DNA of 6,998 nucleotides from Bacteroidota bacterium (lineage in GTDB: Bacteria; Bacteroidota; Bacteroidia; JAADEI01). Positions 1-6,131 of the stretch are shown one piece after another; within the stretch, counting starts at the first letter, position 1, and every line of letters starts with the position of its first letter. The position numbers and the translations under genes were made by a program. Location of the stretch: positions 1 through 6,998 of the forward strand of contig JAJRPU010000120.1 of assembly GCA_024280615.1 (NCBI GenBank). Direction: 5' to 3'. The notes under the pieces are model-generated. The model searched no databases. It worked only from the letters and a program-made list of their open reading frames with translations, and had not been told where the DNA came from.

Positions 1-243
1 AACTTTTATAGCGGGAATTAGCATTTCTCTCACTTCCTTAAAAATAGGCAGAGATGAAAAGAATCCCATTACTGTTGCAGAGATTATGCCTATTAAGATT
101 CCGATAATGAAATCCGTTGTTTGTGCCTGAAAGAGAAAGTCAAGGTCTGGAGAGACGAAAACCAAGCGTAGAGTGAGTCCCAGAACACCTATAGCGATCA
201 ATAAAAATACTATGATCAGTCGTAGTTTGTAGTTTGAGACCAT
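1..243 (-). CDS. Membrane protein, N-terminal part only (possibly CPBP-type intramembrane protease)
   Basis: The frame is open from an ATG at 243 to the window edge, giving 81 residues of a protein cut at its C-terminal side. It begins MVSNYKLRLIIVFLL. Two hydrophobic stretches are visible, at about residues 8-27 and 44-62, the second being DFIIGILIGIISATVMGF, followed by an amphipathic segment containing FKEVREMLIPAIK. That order (membrane helices, then a charged helix before a proline) resembles the N-terminus of CPBP/CAAX-type intramembrane metalloproteases. The diagnostic EExxxR and HxxxN/H motifs would lie outside the window, so the family is a guess. The start is supported by TAATG coupling: the ATG shares one base with the stop of the DUF72 gene upstream, implying translational coupling in the kdsD operon. 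That this is a membrane protein gene is fairly sure; its identity is not. Confidence 0.65.
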   Translation of the reverse strand, partial: MVSNYKLRLIIVFLLIAIGVLGLTLRLVFVSPDLDFLFQAQTTDFIIGILIGIISATVMGFFSSLPIFKEVREMLIPAIKV

Positions 244-980
244 TAGCATGCAATTAAGGACTCTTTGAACATGTTTGCATTTATTACGGCATTGGCTCTA
301 TATGTGTTGTTGAAAATGACGAAAGCCTTTAGGGGTTTGAGTTCCCTAAGAAAACAGGCATATTGATGCAGGTCTTCTTCGGAATAGATTGAGTAAAAGG
401 GTTTTTCTGGACCGTGGAATCGCCAATAGACATCGACGGTAGTCTTAATTCGGGGGTCGGAATCCCATTTAATAGAGTGGGAAAACACAAACCCTATGTT
501 TCTTGATCTGAGGAAGGAAATCACTTCTTCAGACATCCATGTTGAGTTCCTGCCTTCAATAAACATAGGTATTTCTGTTTTATATACTGCATTGAGCCAT
601 TGCTCAAGGAGACAGAGGTCTGCTTTAAGAGAAGGAGGCAACTGTAACAGTAGTGCTTTAATCTTTGATTGCAAGCCATTTGTCAAAGGTTGAATGAATT
701 TGTTCCACGTGGAAACAACCTCTTCGTCAACTTTTAACCTTTTTAAATGCGAGAAATACCTATGAATCTTGGCAGTAAAGCAGAATCTTTCTGGCGTCTG
801 GTCATGCCATTTCCTATAAGTTGATTCCCTAACAAAGCGATAGAAGGAAACATTTATTTCCACGAGGTTGAAGTGCTGGGCGTAGTAGCCCAGTTGCTGT
901 TTTGAAGGTAAATTCTCGGGGTAGAACACACCTTTCCAATCATAGTAGTTCCATCCTGCTGTGCCAAGTAGTAGTTCCAT
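243..980 (-). CDS. DUF72 family protein (TIM-barrel, function unknown)
   Basis: A 245-residue protein with the hallmarks of the DUF72 (YecE-like) family. The N-terminal signature GTAGWNYYDWKGVFYP is at residues 6-21, EINVSFYR at 41-48, the FCFTAKIHRYFSHL block at 67-79, LLQLPPSL at 111-118, IEGRNSTW at 141-148 (family VEFRHPSW), YWRFHGP at 185-191 and FNNTYRANAVINA at 223-235. The length is normal and no signal peptide is seen, so it is probably cytoplasmic. DUF72 proteins fold as TIM barrels with a conserved pocket; no reaction is firmly established that I can name. The ATG at 980 places the family signature right at the N-terminus. It lies 5 bases after the kdsD stop, so it is almost certainly cotranscribed with it. 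A GGA-containing stretch lies upstream but is farther away than an ideal Shine-Dalgarno site. The IEGRNSTW block is somewhat divergent from the usual sequence. Confidence 0.93.
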   Translation of the reverse strand: MELLLGTAGWNYYDWKGVFYPENLPSKQQLGYYAQHFNLVEINVSFYRFVRESTYRKWHDQTPERFCFTAKIHRYFSHLKRLKVDEEVVSTWNKFIQPLTNGLQSKIKALLLQLPPSLKADLCLLEQWLNAVYKTEIPMFIEGRNSTWMSEEVISFLRSRNIGFVFSHSIKWDSDPRIKTTVDVYWRFHGPEKPFYSIYSEEDLHQYACFLRELKPLKAFVIFNNTYRANAVINANMFKESLIAC

Positions 981-985
981 GATTT

Positions 986-1963
986 TTAAACAATTCCTTC
1001 TCTTATAATGTCGTGCATGTGCACCATTCCCAAATAATGATTCTTTCTATCTACTACAATGAGCTGAGTGATTTTATGTTTTCTCATTTTTTCAAGGGCT
1101 TTTACTGCCAATTCGTCAGGTAGGATGCTTTTAGGATTTGTTGTCATTATGTCTTTTGCTTTGAGAGTTTCAAGGCTTGATAATGGGAATTTTTGTAGCA
1201 TTCTTCTTATGTCACCGTCGGTAATGATTCCCAAGACTTTATTGTTGGAGTCTGTTACTGCTGTGGCACCGAGTCGCCCTGAACTAACTGTTATTATGAC
1301 ATCTTTTATAGGGGTTTCTGGTAACACGGCAGGCTTCTCATTTTGCTTATATAGGTCATCAACCCGCAGATATAATTTTTTCCCAAGTGTTCCACCGGGA
1401 TGGAACCGAGCGAAGTCCTGCGGAGAGAAACCTTTTAGGGTCAATAGAGCTACTGCCATAGCATCGCCAATAACCAATTGGGCTGTTGTGCTGGCTGTCG
1501 GAGCCAGATTGTTAGGACATGCTTCCCTTGGCAAGTCAAAAATTATCTTATAATCTGCCTGTTGAGCAAGGAACGAGCCTTCGTTTGATGTTATCGCTAT
1601 GATTGGATTACCAAAGTTTTTAATTAATGGGACAAGAACTTTAAGTTCCTGTGTGTTCCCACTTTTGCTAAGCATAACCACTACATCATCTTCTTGCATC
1701 ATTCCAAGGTCGCCATGGATAGCATCTGCACCGTGCATAAAAAGAGCGGGCGTCCCAGTGGAATTAAACGTTGCAACGATTTTTTGTGCTATTAAGGCAC
1801 TCTTTCCTATCCCTGTGAAAACAACCCTTCCTTTGCAGTGGTAAATAGATTTAACTGCTGAGATAAAGTCTGAGTTAACAGCCTTTTCAAGCAAATTAAC
1901 TGTTTCATGCTCTATCCTGATTGTATCAAGGGCCGCTTGCCGTATTAAGTCGTCCATAGCCAT
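986..1963 (-). CDS. kdsD: D-arabinose 5-phosphate isomerase (SIS domain plus two CBS domains)
   Basis: The enzyme converts ribulose 5-phosphate to arabinose 5-phosphate, the first committed sugar for Kdo in the lipopolysaccharide inner core; it acts in the cytoplasm. The 325-residue protein has an N-terminal SIS sugar-isomerase domain (about 40-175) with TGIGKS (50-55), HGDLGM (83-88), LSKSGNTQE (98-106), REACPNNLAPTASTT (146-160) and FHPGG (187-191). Two CBS domains follow (about 208-265 and 271-325; LGIITDGDIRRML is at 244-256). Residues corresponding to those implicated in E. coli KdsD catalysis (Lys59, His88, Glu111, Glu152, His193, from memory) are all present at a constant offset of five: K54, H83, E106, E147, H188. 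The length matches full two-domain KdsD. The start could be either ATG of MAM (1963 or 1957). It heads a leftward operon with DUF72 and a membrane protein. No other Kdo genes are adjacent. Confidence 0.95.
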   Translation of the reverse strand: MAMDDLIRQAALDTIRIEHETVNLLEKAVNSDFISAVKSIYHCKGRVVFTGIGKSALIAQKIVATFNSTGTPALFMHGADAIHGDLGMMQEDDVVVMLSKSGNTQELKVLVPLIKNFGNPIIAITSNEGSFLAQQADYKIIFDLPREACPNNLAPTASTTAQLVIGDAMAVALLTLKGFSPQDFARFHPGGTLGKKLYLRVDDLYKQNEKPAVLPETPIKDVIITVSSGRLGATAVTDSNNKVLGIITDGDIRRMLQKFPLSSLETLKAKDIMTTNPKSILPDELAVKALEKMRKHKITQLIVVDRKNHYLGMVHMHDIIREGIV

Positions 1964-1965
1964 TG

Positions 1966-1988
1966 TGCAATAAAACGTTTGTATTGCA
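1966..1988. repeat. Near-palindrome just upstream of kdsD (operator-like or 5' leader hairpin)
   Basis: Arms TGCAATA (1966-1972) and TATTGCA (1982-1988) are perfect 7-base inverted repeats. They flank a self-complementary core AAACGTTT (1973-1980), with a single unpaired G at 1981. It ends two bases before the kdsD ATG. In DNA this has the shape of a binding site for a dimeric regulator. In the kdsD leader RNA it would fold into a hairpin covering the translation initiation region. Whether it is functional cannot be told from one copy. Confidence 0.4.
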
Positions 1989-2128
1989 ATCTCTCGTTGT
2001 GCTAAGTTAATGTTGTTTGTAAAAATTCGTAAGGGATAAATTTGGAGTCGGGAGACATTAAGTTAGTGCACCGTAATTCTTCTATCTACAGTATGATTAA
2101 AAGTCGTTCATTAAGAAGTGAAGATTAA

Positions 2129-2136
2129 TATCTTTG
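2129..2136 (+). promoter_or_regulatory. Bacteroidota-type -7 promoter box for the ccmC operon
   Basis: TATCTTTG matches the Bacteroidota -7 consensus TAnnTTTG exactly. It lies 20 bases before the ccmC ATG at 2157, so transcription would begin near 2143 with a leader of only about 10-15 bases. No convincing -33 TTTG/TTG element is seen at the usual distance (the best is a weak match near 2104-2108). It is the only strong promoter candidate ahead of the five rightward genes. Confidence 0.55.
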
Positions 2137-2156
2137 CATTGTGAAGTAATAATTTG

Positions 2157-2822
2157 ATGGGTAAAGGTACTACTATTTGGTTAGTAGTTGGCTTGGTTCT
2201 TATTCTGTATAGCGTTGTGGCAGGATTGTTCGGTCCTGTTCCGGACTTGCCTGTTCTTCGTCAGTCAATCAGAATGTTATATTTTCATGTTCCAATGTGG
2301 TTTGCAATGACTTTTCTTCATCTGATAGCAACCATTTATGCAATTAAGTATTTGCGAAAAAGAGATGAGCAGAAGGCTTCTCAATTGCCACATTTTTTTA
2401 AAGTTGCCTTGTGGTCAGGAATAATAGGCATTATTACAGGAATGATTTGGGCTGATTCCACTTGGGGAACACCTTGGCATAATGACCCGAAGCAAAACGC
2501 TGCTGCCGCCACACTCTTAATGCTTGCGGGTTTTTTTATCCTATGGAGAAGTTTACCTTTTACTAATCGTTATAGAATTGCCTCTGTCTATGTTATCATT
2601 TCTTTCATTATGTCTATTGCATTAATTTTCGTTTTTCCACGCCTTACTGATTCTTTGCATCCGGGGGCTGGCGGAAACCCGGGATTCAACGTTTATGATT
2701 TGGACGGTAAAATGAGGCTTGTATTCTATCCTGCTGTGATTGGATGGTTAATAATTTCTTTCTTGTTCGCTAAGTGGGATTGGTTAATTTCGCAAAAGAT
2801 ACAATCACATGGAGAAGTTTGA
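2157..2822 (+). CDS. ccmC: Cytochrome c biogenesis protein CcmC (haem-handling membrane protein)
   Basis: A 221-residue integral membrane protein of the CcmC/CcsA haem-handling superfamily with about six membrane helices (roughly 7-26, 42-62, 84-100, 114-131, 141-160, 187-206). CcmC presents haem on the outer face of the inner membrane for transfer to the chaperone CcmE, working with CcmA, CcmB and CcmD. Two histidines sit where haem ligands are expected: H44 in YFHVPMW and H168 in DSLHPGAGG. The tryptophan-rich loop is STWGTPWHNDPK (101-112). It has WGxxW and the Asp but lacks the third Trp of the Proteobacterial WGxxWxWD form; I believe this variant is usual in Bacteroidota. The ATG at 2157 is preferred over the adjacent TTG at 2154. 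It is the first gene of the operon and overlaps the next small gene by 14 bases. ccmB, ccmE and ccmF are not in the window. Confidence 0.9.
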   Translation: MGKGTTIWLVVGLVLILYSVVAGLFGPVPDLPVLRQSIRMLYFHVPMWFAMTFLHLIATIYAIKYLRKRDEQKASQLPHFFKVALWSGIIGIITGMIWADSTWGTPWHNDPKQNAAAATLLMLAGFFILWRSLPFTNRYRIASVYVIISFIMSIALIFVFPRLTDSLHPGAGGNPGFNVYDLDGKMRLVFYPAVIGWLIISFLFAKWDWLISQKIQSHGEV

Positions 2823-2931
2823 TGTGGTTTTGAAAGGACTGGTTGTTCTTTGGCTTGGATGGTCAGCTTTTGTTCTTTACCTTTACTTTAAAATTAAAAA
2901 AATAAACAAGGATGGCGGCAGTGAAGCATAA
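2809..2931 (+). CDS. CcmD-like small membrane protein (40 aa)
   Basis: A 40-codon gene starting at the ATG at 2809 inside the end of ccmC and ending at the TAA at 2929-2931, inside the start of the dehydrogenase gene. The peptide starts MEKFDVVLKGLVVLWLGWSA, has one hydrophobic helix at about residues 6-26 (LVVLWLGWSAFVLYLYF within it) and ends in a basic, polar tail (KIKKINKDGG). A single N-terminal membrane helix with a positively charged cytoplasmic tail, directly after ccmC, is the layout of CcmD. CcmD is the small subunit that helps release haem-loaded CcmE from the CcmABC complex. CcmD proteins are too short and variable for firm homology, so the call rests on position and topology. Overlap with both neighbours (14 and 20 bases) suggests translational coupling. 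It also fills the 89-base gap that otherwise separates ccmC from the dehydrogenase gene. Confidence 0.72.
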   Translation: MEKFDVVLKGLVVLWLGWSAFVLYLYFKIKKINKDGGSEA

Positions 2932-4339
2932 GGATTTTTCGTTCTTACAAAGTGTCAATGCGTTCGTGGATGACGCTTCCCATTTCGTTAAAATTTCGCC
3001 ACAGTTACTCTATCAAATAAAGGTCTGCAATAGTGTTTTGAGAATTAGATTTCCTGTGCGTATTGGCAAGGATGTTATGGTAGTGGAAGCATATAGGGCT
3101 CAACATAGTCATCATAGGCTGCCTACCAAGGGAGGAATTAGATATAGTGAGCATGTGAATCAAGACGAGGTTATGGCTCTTGCCGCCCTAATGACATATA
3201 AATGTGCTGTTGTTGATGTTCCCTTCGGGGGAGCAAAAGGCGGAGTGAAAATCAATCCGTATAAATTGACTCCTGCTCAACTAGAAAGAGTAACCAGAAG
3301 ATACACGTTTGAACTAGTAAGAAAAGACTTCCTGGGACCTGGTATTGATGTTCCTGCCCCCGACATGGGGACCGACCAACGTGTTATGGCTTGGATCCTT
3401 GACACATATCTATCATTAAAACCTGATGACCCACACGGATATGCCTGCGTTACCGGTAAACCGAGGGAATTGAGTGGTATTGCAGGCAGGACAGAAGCCA
3501 CTGGGCTCGGAGTAATGTATGGAGTTAGGGAAGCTGTCTCTATCAAACAAGATATGAGAAGGTTAGGGCTATCTACAGGACTTGAAGGAAAAACAGTTGT
3601 TATTCAAGGCTTCGGGAATGTGGGTTATCACAGCGCTTATTTCCTGTGGAAGGAAGGAGCAAAGATTATTGCGATCATTGAATATGATACGGCAATCTAT
3701 AACCCAGACGGATTTGATATTCCCGATGTTAAAGCATATTGGGATGCCAACAAGAAATTAAGTGGCTATCCAAAAGCTAAACAGGAGATTCAACCTAAGG
3801 AGAAAGCTCTGGAACTGGAATGCGACATATTGATTCCGGCTGCTCTGGAAGGGCAAATTCACACCGGAAACGTTGACAGAATCAAAGCTAAAATCATAGC
3901 AGAGGCAGCTAACGGACCAATCACATATCAAGCTCATAAGAAGCTTGTGGAAATAGGAGTCTGGATTATTCCCGACATTTATTTGAATGCCGGGGGAGTC
4001 ATAGTGTCTTATTTTGAGTGGTTGAGGAATATAATGCGGGTTAGGTTTGGACGCATTGAAAAGAGATTCCAAGAGTGGAGCAATCGCAGAATAATCAAAC
4101 TAATTGAGGAAGCCACCGGTCGTAAATTCCCTGAAAAAGTTATCACCGAGGCTTCCGAGGGACCAAGCGAACTGGCTCTGGTCAGGTCAGGACTTGAAGA
4201 AACAATGGCTACAACTTATCAAGAATTAAGGGAAATCCTTAGGAGATACAGAAATATGAAAGATTTGAGAACAGCCGCTTACTATTCCGCTATAAACAAA
4301 GTTGCTACTACATACAAACTAATGGACATATTCCCGTGA
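2912..4339 (+). CDS. Glutamate dehydrogenase (Glu/Leu/Phe/Val dehydrogenase family), extended C-terminal form
   Basis: Catalyses reversible oxidative deamination of glutamate to 2-oxoglutarate and ammonia in the cytoplasm. The 475 residues contain the substrate-binding LPTKGGIRY (70-78, K73), MTYKCA (94-99, K97), FGGAKGG with catalytic lysine K109 (105-111), VPAPDMGT with catalytic D151 (147-154), the VTGKP and GRTEATG segments (180-198), the Rossmann motif QGFGNVG (232-238), AEAANGP (330-336), and NAGGVIVSYFEW (359-370). K73 and S366 correspond to the residues that hold the substrate gamma-carboxylate, favouring glutamate over leucine or phenylalanine. E257 at the end of the second Rossmann strand suggests NAD rather than NADP (inference). 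Common bacterial hexameric forms have about 420 residues; here an extra segment lies between the FEW motif and the terminal RTAAYYSAINKV block (453-464). The ATG at 2912 overlaps the preceding mini-gene by 20 bases. Confidence 0.94.
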   Translation: MAAVKHKDFSFLQSVNAFVDDASHFVKISPQLLYQIKVCNSVLRIRFPVRIGKDVMVVEAYRAQHSHHRLPTKGGIRYSEHVNQDEVMALAALMTYKCAVVDVPFGGAKGGVKINPYKLTPAQLERVTRRYTFELVRKDFLGPGIDVPAPDMGTDQRVMAWILDTYLSLKPDDPHGYACVTGKPRELSGIAGRTEATGLGVMYGVREAVSIKQDMRRLGLSTGLEGKTVVIQGFGNVGYHSAYFLWKEGAKIIAIIEYDTAIYNPDGFDIPDVKAYWDANKKLSGYPKAKQEIQPKEKALELECDILIPAALEGQIHTGNVDRIKAKIIAEAANGPITYQAHKKLVEIGVWIIPDIYLNAGGVIVSYFEWLRNIMRVRFGRIEKRFQEWSNRRIIKLIEEATGRKFPEKVITEASEGPSELALVRSGLEETMATTYQELREILRRYRNMKDLRTAAYYSAINKVATTYKLMDIFP

Positions 4340-4344
4340 GGAGA
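4338..4344 (+). promoter_or_regulatory. Shine-Dalgarno-like site for the PLP enzyme gene
   Basis: GAGGAGA overlaps the TGA stop of the dehydrogenase gene (4337-4339) and ends 11 bases before the ATG at 4356. Such a purine-rich site supports that ATG as the start. It is the best Shine-Dalgarno-like match in the rightward operon, where other starts have weak or badly spaced ones. Confidence 0.45.
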
Positions 4345-4355
4345 AATAGATAGTC

Positions 4356-5657
4356 ATGCCCAAAGACAACAGAGCCCAGAAGTTCAAACATCCCATCACA
4401 ATAGATGGACACATATTGCGACCAGAGAGCTTAATGATGTCCTATGGTTACAATCCAGAATGGTCGGAAGGGGCTCTCAAATGTCCAATATTCCAAACTT
4501 CAACATTCGTATTCAAGACCGCTGAGGAAGGCAAGCGATTCTTTGAAATTGCTTATGGACTAAGGGAAAAGGAAGTTGATGAGAAAATAGGACTGATATA
4601 TAGTCGGCTTAATAATCCAGACCTTGAAATTCTTGAAGACAGGTTGACACTATGGGACCATGCGGAGAATGCCGCAGTCTTTGAAAGTGGTATGGCTGCC
4701 ATTACAACTTCTCTGCTTTCCTTCCTTAAACCCGGAGATGTTATTTTGCATAGCACCCCACTGTATGGAGGTACAGAATTCTTGATTGAGAACATTCTTC
4801 CAAGATTCAACATAGACCACCACCATTTCTGTGCTCGAGACCAATATACACGCTTACCTGAATTGGCTGAACAATACGGTCCCAGAGTTAAAATAATCTA
4901 TATTGAAACACCTGCCAATCCAACCAATGATTTAATAGACATTGAATTTTGTGCTGATATTGCTGAGCAATTGAGCGAAAAGAGAGGGGAACCTGTCTAT
5001 TTGTTTGTTGATAACACGTTCCTTGGTCCCCTCTGGCAACAACCTCTAAAACATGGGGCAGACCTTGTTATTTATTCTGCTACTAAGTTCATAGGCGGGC
5101 ATAGTGATGTGGTTGCAGGGGCAGTAGTCGGTCCAGAAGAAATAGTGGACATCATCAAGTTTCATAGGTCCATTATGGGCACTATGGCGGGACCTTGGAC
5201 CGGTTGGCTACTTATGAGGTCTCTTGAAACACTCAAATTGCGGATGACCGCACAAATGAAAAACGCCAGATATGTAGCCCGGTTCCTTGATGAACATCCA
5301 ATGGTTGAAAAAGTGTATTATCTTGACCTGCTTCCCGAAAATTCTGAACAGTTCAAGATTTATAGGAAACAGTGCACTGCACCTGGGTCCATTATATCCT
5401 TTGATATTCATGGAGGAGAGAAAGAAGCCTTCAAGTTTCTTAATAGCCTTAAACTAATCAAATTGGCTGTTAGCCTCGGTTCCACTGAATCGCTTGCCGA
5501 ACATCCCGCTACTATGACTCATGCAGACATACCGCCAGAGAAACAAAAGGAAATGGGTATAACAGAGAAAATGGTTCGGTTATCTATCGGAGTTGAAAAT
5601 CCAGAAGACATAATCAAAGATATAGAGCAAGCCCTGGAACAAGCCTTCAAAGGATAA
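4356..5657 (+). CDS. Cys/Met metabolism PLP-dependent enzyme (cystathionine gamma-synthase family)
   Basis: A 433-residue fold-type I PLP enzyme of the Cys/Met metabolism family, cytoplasmic. Visible cofactor residues are YSR (82-84, phosphate contact from the neighbouring subunit), ESGMAA (110-115), LYGGT with stacking Y137 (136-140), ETPANPT (184-190), VDNTF with D219 (218-222), the Schiff-base lysine K244 in SATKFIGGHSDV (241-252), SLGSTESLAEHPATMTH (373-389) and VRLSIGVE (407-414). The family includes cystathionine gamma-synthase, gamma- and beta-lyases and methionine gamma-lyase, which cannot be separated safely by eye. G139 follows Y137 where methionine gamma-lyase has its special Cys (YGC), arguing against classical methionine gamma-lyase. 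The N-terminal region is longer than in typical ~390-residue members, with an insert around 64-80 before YSR. It starts 16 bases after the dehydrogenase stop, suggesting a joint role in amino-acid metabolism. Confidence 0.9.
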   Translation: MPKDNRAQKFKHPITIDGHILRPESLMMSYGYNPEWSEGALKCPIFQTSTFVFKTAEEGKRFFEIAYGLREKEVDEKIGLIYSRLNNPDLEILEDRLTLWDHAENAAVFESGMAAITTSLLSFLKPGDVILHSTPLYGGTEFLIENILPRFNIDHHHFCARDQYTRLPELAEQYGPRVKIIYIETPANPTNDLIDIEFCADIAEQLSEKRGEPVYLFVDNTFLGPLWQQPLKHGADLVIYSATKFIGGHSDVVAGAVVGPEEIVDIIKFHRSIMGTMAGPWTGWLLMRSLETLKLRMTAQMKNARYVARFLDEHPMVEKVYYLDLLPENSEQFKIYRKQCTAPGSIISFDIHGGEKEAFKFLNSLKLIKLAVSLGSTESLAEHPATMTHADIPPEKQKEMGITEKMVRLSIGVENPEDIIKDIEQALEQAFKG

Positions 5658-5666
5658 AATGCCATT

Positions 5667-6131
5667 TTGTTGAGTATCATAAGTGGATGGACAGTTAGGG
5701 TTTATGCAATGCCCCTGTACCGCAAACATGTGTTAGTTCTGAAAGAAAAGATAGGCACTTTTGAAATAGTCAAGTTCGCAGGAGGAGGAGTCAATCACGA
5801 AGAAGGAGTCCTTAATGCATTACGGCGAGAACTAAAAGAGGAACTTGGAATTGAAGAAATTTCAGATTGGGAATTAATCTATGTTAATCATTTCTTTGTG
5901 CCTTCAGCTTTCAAACAAGATAAGGAAGTATTAGCCATCTATTATTCCTTTCCTTGCAATGAAGAAGCAATTAATAAACTAAAACCTGTGGAAATAAGCA
6001 ATTATCAGGAGGTCCTAAGCAAACAGTCCCAATTGTTCTTGGTTCCCTTGAAGCCCGAAATGGTTGAAATTTTTATGATTCCTACGGACAGAATGGCATT
6101 TATTCATCTGTTGAAGAGGGCTCGCCAATAA
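5667..6131 (+). CDS. Nudix hydrolase
   Basis: A small cytoplasmic hydrolase of nucleoside-diphosphate-linked compounds; the substrate cannot be predicted. The complete Nudix box G-x5-E-x7-REU-x-EE-x-G-U is seen at residues 40-62: G40, E46, R54, E55, L56, E58, E59, G61, I62, which form the Mg-binding helix. The preceding strand TVRVYAMPLY (9-18) and FAGGG (37-41) fit the fold. At 154 residues the length is normal for a single domain. The start is uncertain. No ATG exists in frame before 5709, which would remove the first beta-strand, so TTG at 5667 or 5670 is preferred. AAAGGA at 5649-5654 is a possible but distant ribosome site. The frame is the same as that of the upstream PLP enzyme and only its TAA separates them. 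The 3' end overlaps prmC on the other strand by 32 bases. Confidence 0.88.
   Translation: MLSIISGWTVRVYAMPLYRKHVLVLKEKIGTFEIVKFAGGGVNHEEGVLNALRRELKEELGIEEISDWELIYVNHFFVPSAFKQDKEVLAIYYSFPCNEEAINKLKPVEISNYQEVLSKQSQLFLVPLKPEMVEIFMIPTDRMAFIHLLKRARQ

Noticed and set aside
1068..1844. Long open frames on the plus strand across kdsD
   Set aside because: They are antisense shadows of a gene with complete family motifs and show no recognisable domain, good start context or promoter.
2002..2009. Possible leftward -7 box for kdsD (TAACTTAG on the minus strand)
   Set aside because: One mismatch to TAnnTTTG and no -33 partner; too weak to list as a promoter.
2154..2156. TTG as the ccmC start, adding one residue
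   Set aside because: An ATG follows immediately at 2157, so the TTG is not needed; no ribosome site favours it.
3758..4072. Minus-strand open frame across the glutamate dehydrogenase gene, and similar ones in the PLP enzyme and prmC
   Set aside because: Low-complexity shadow translations opposite strongly conserved coding sequence; no motifs.
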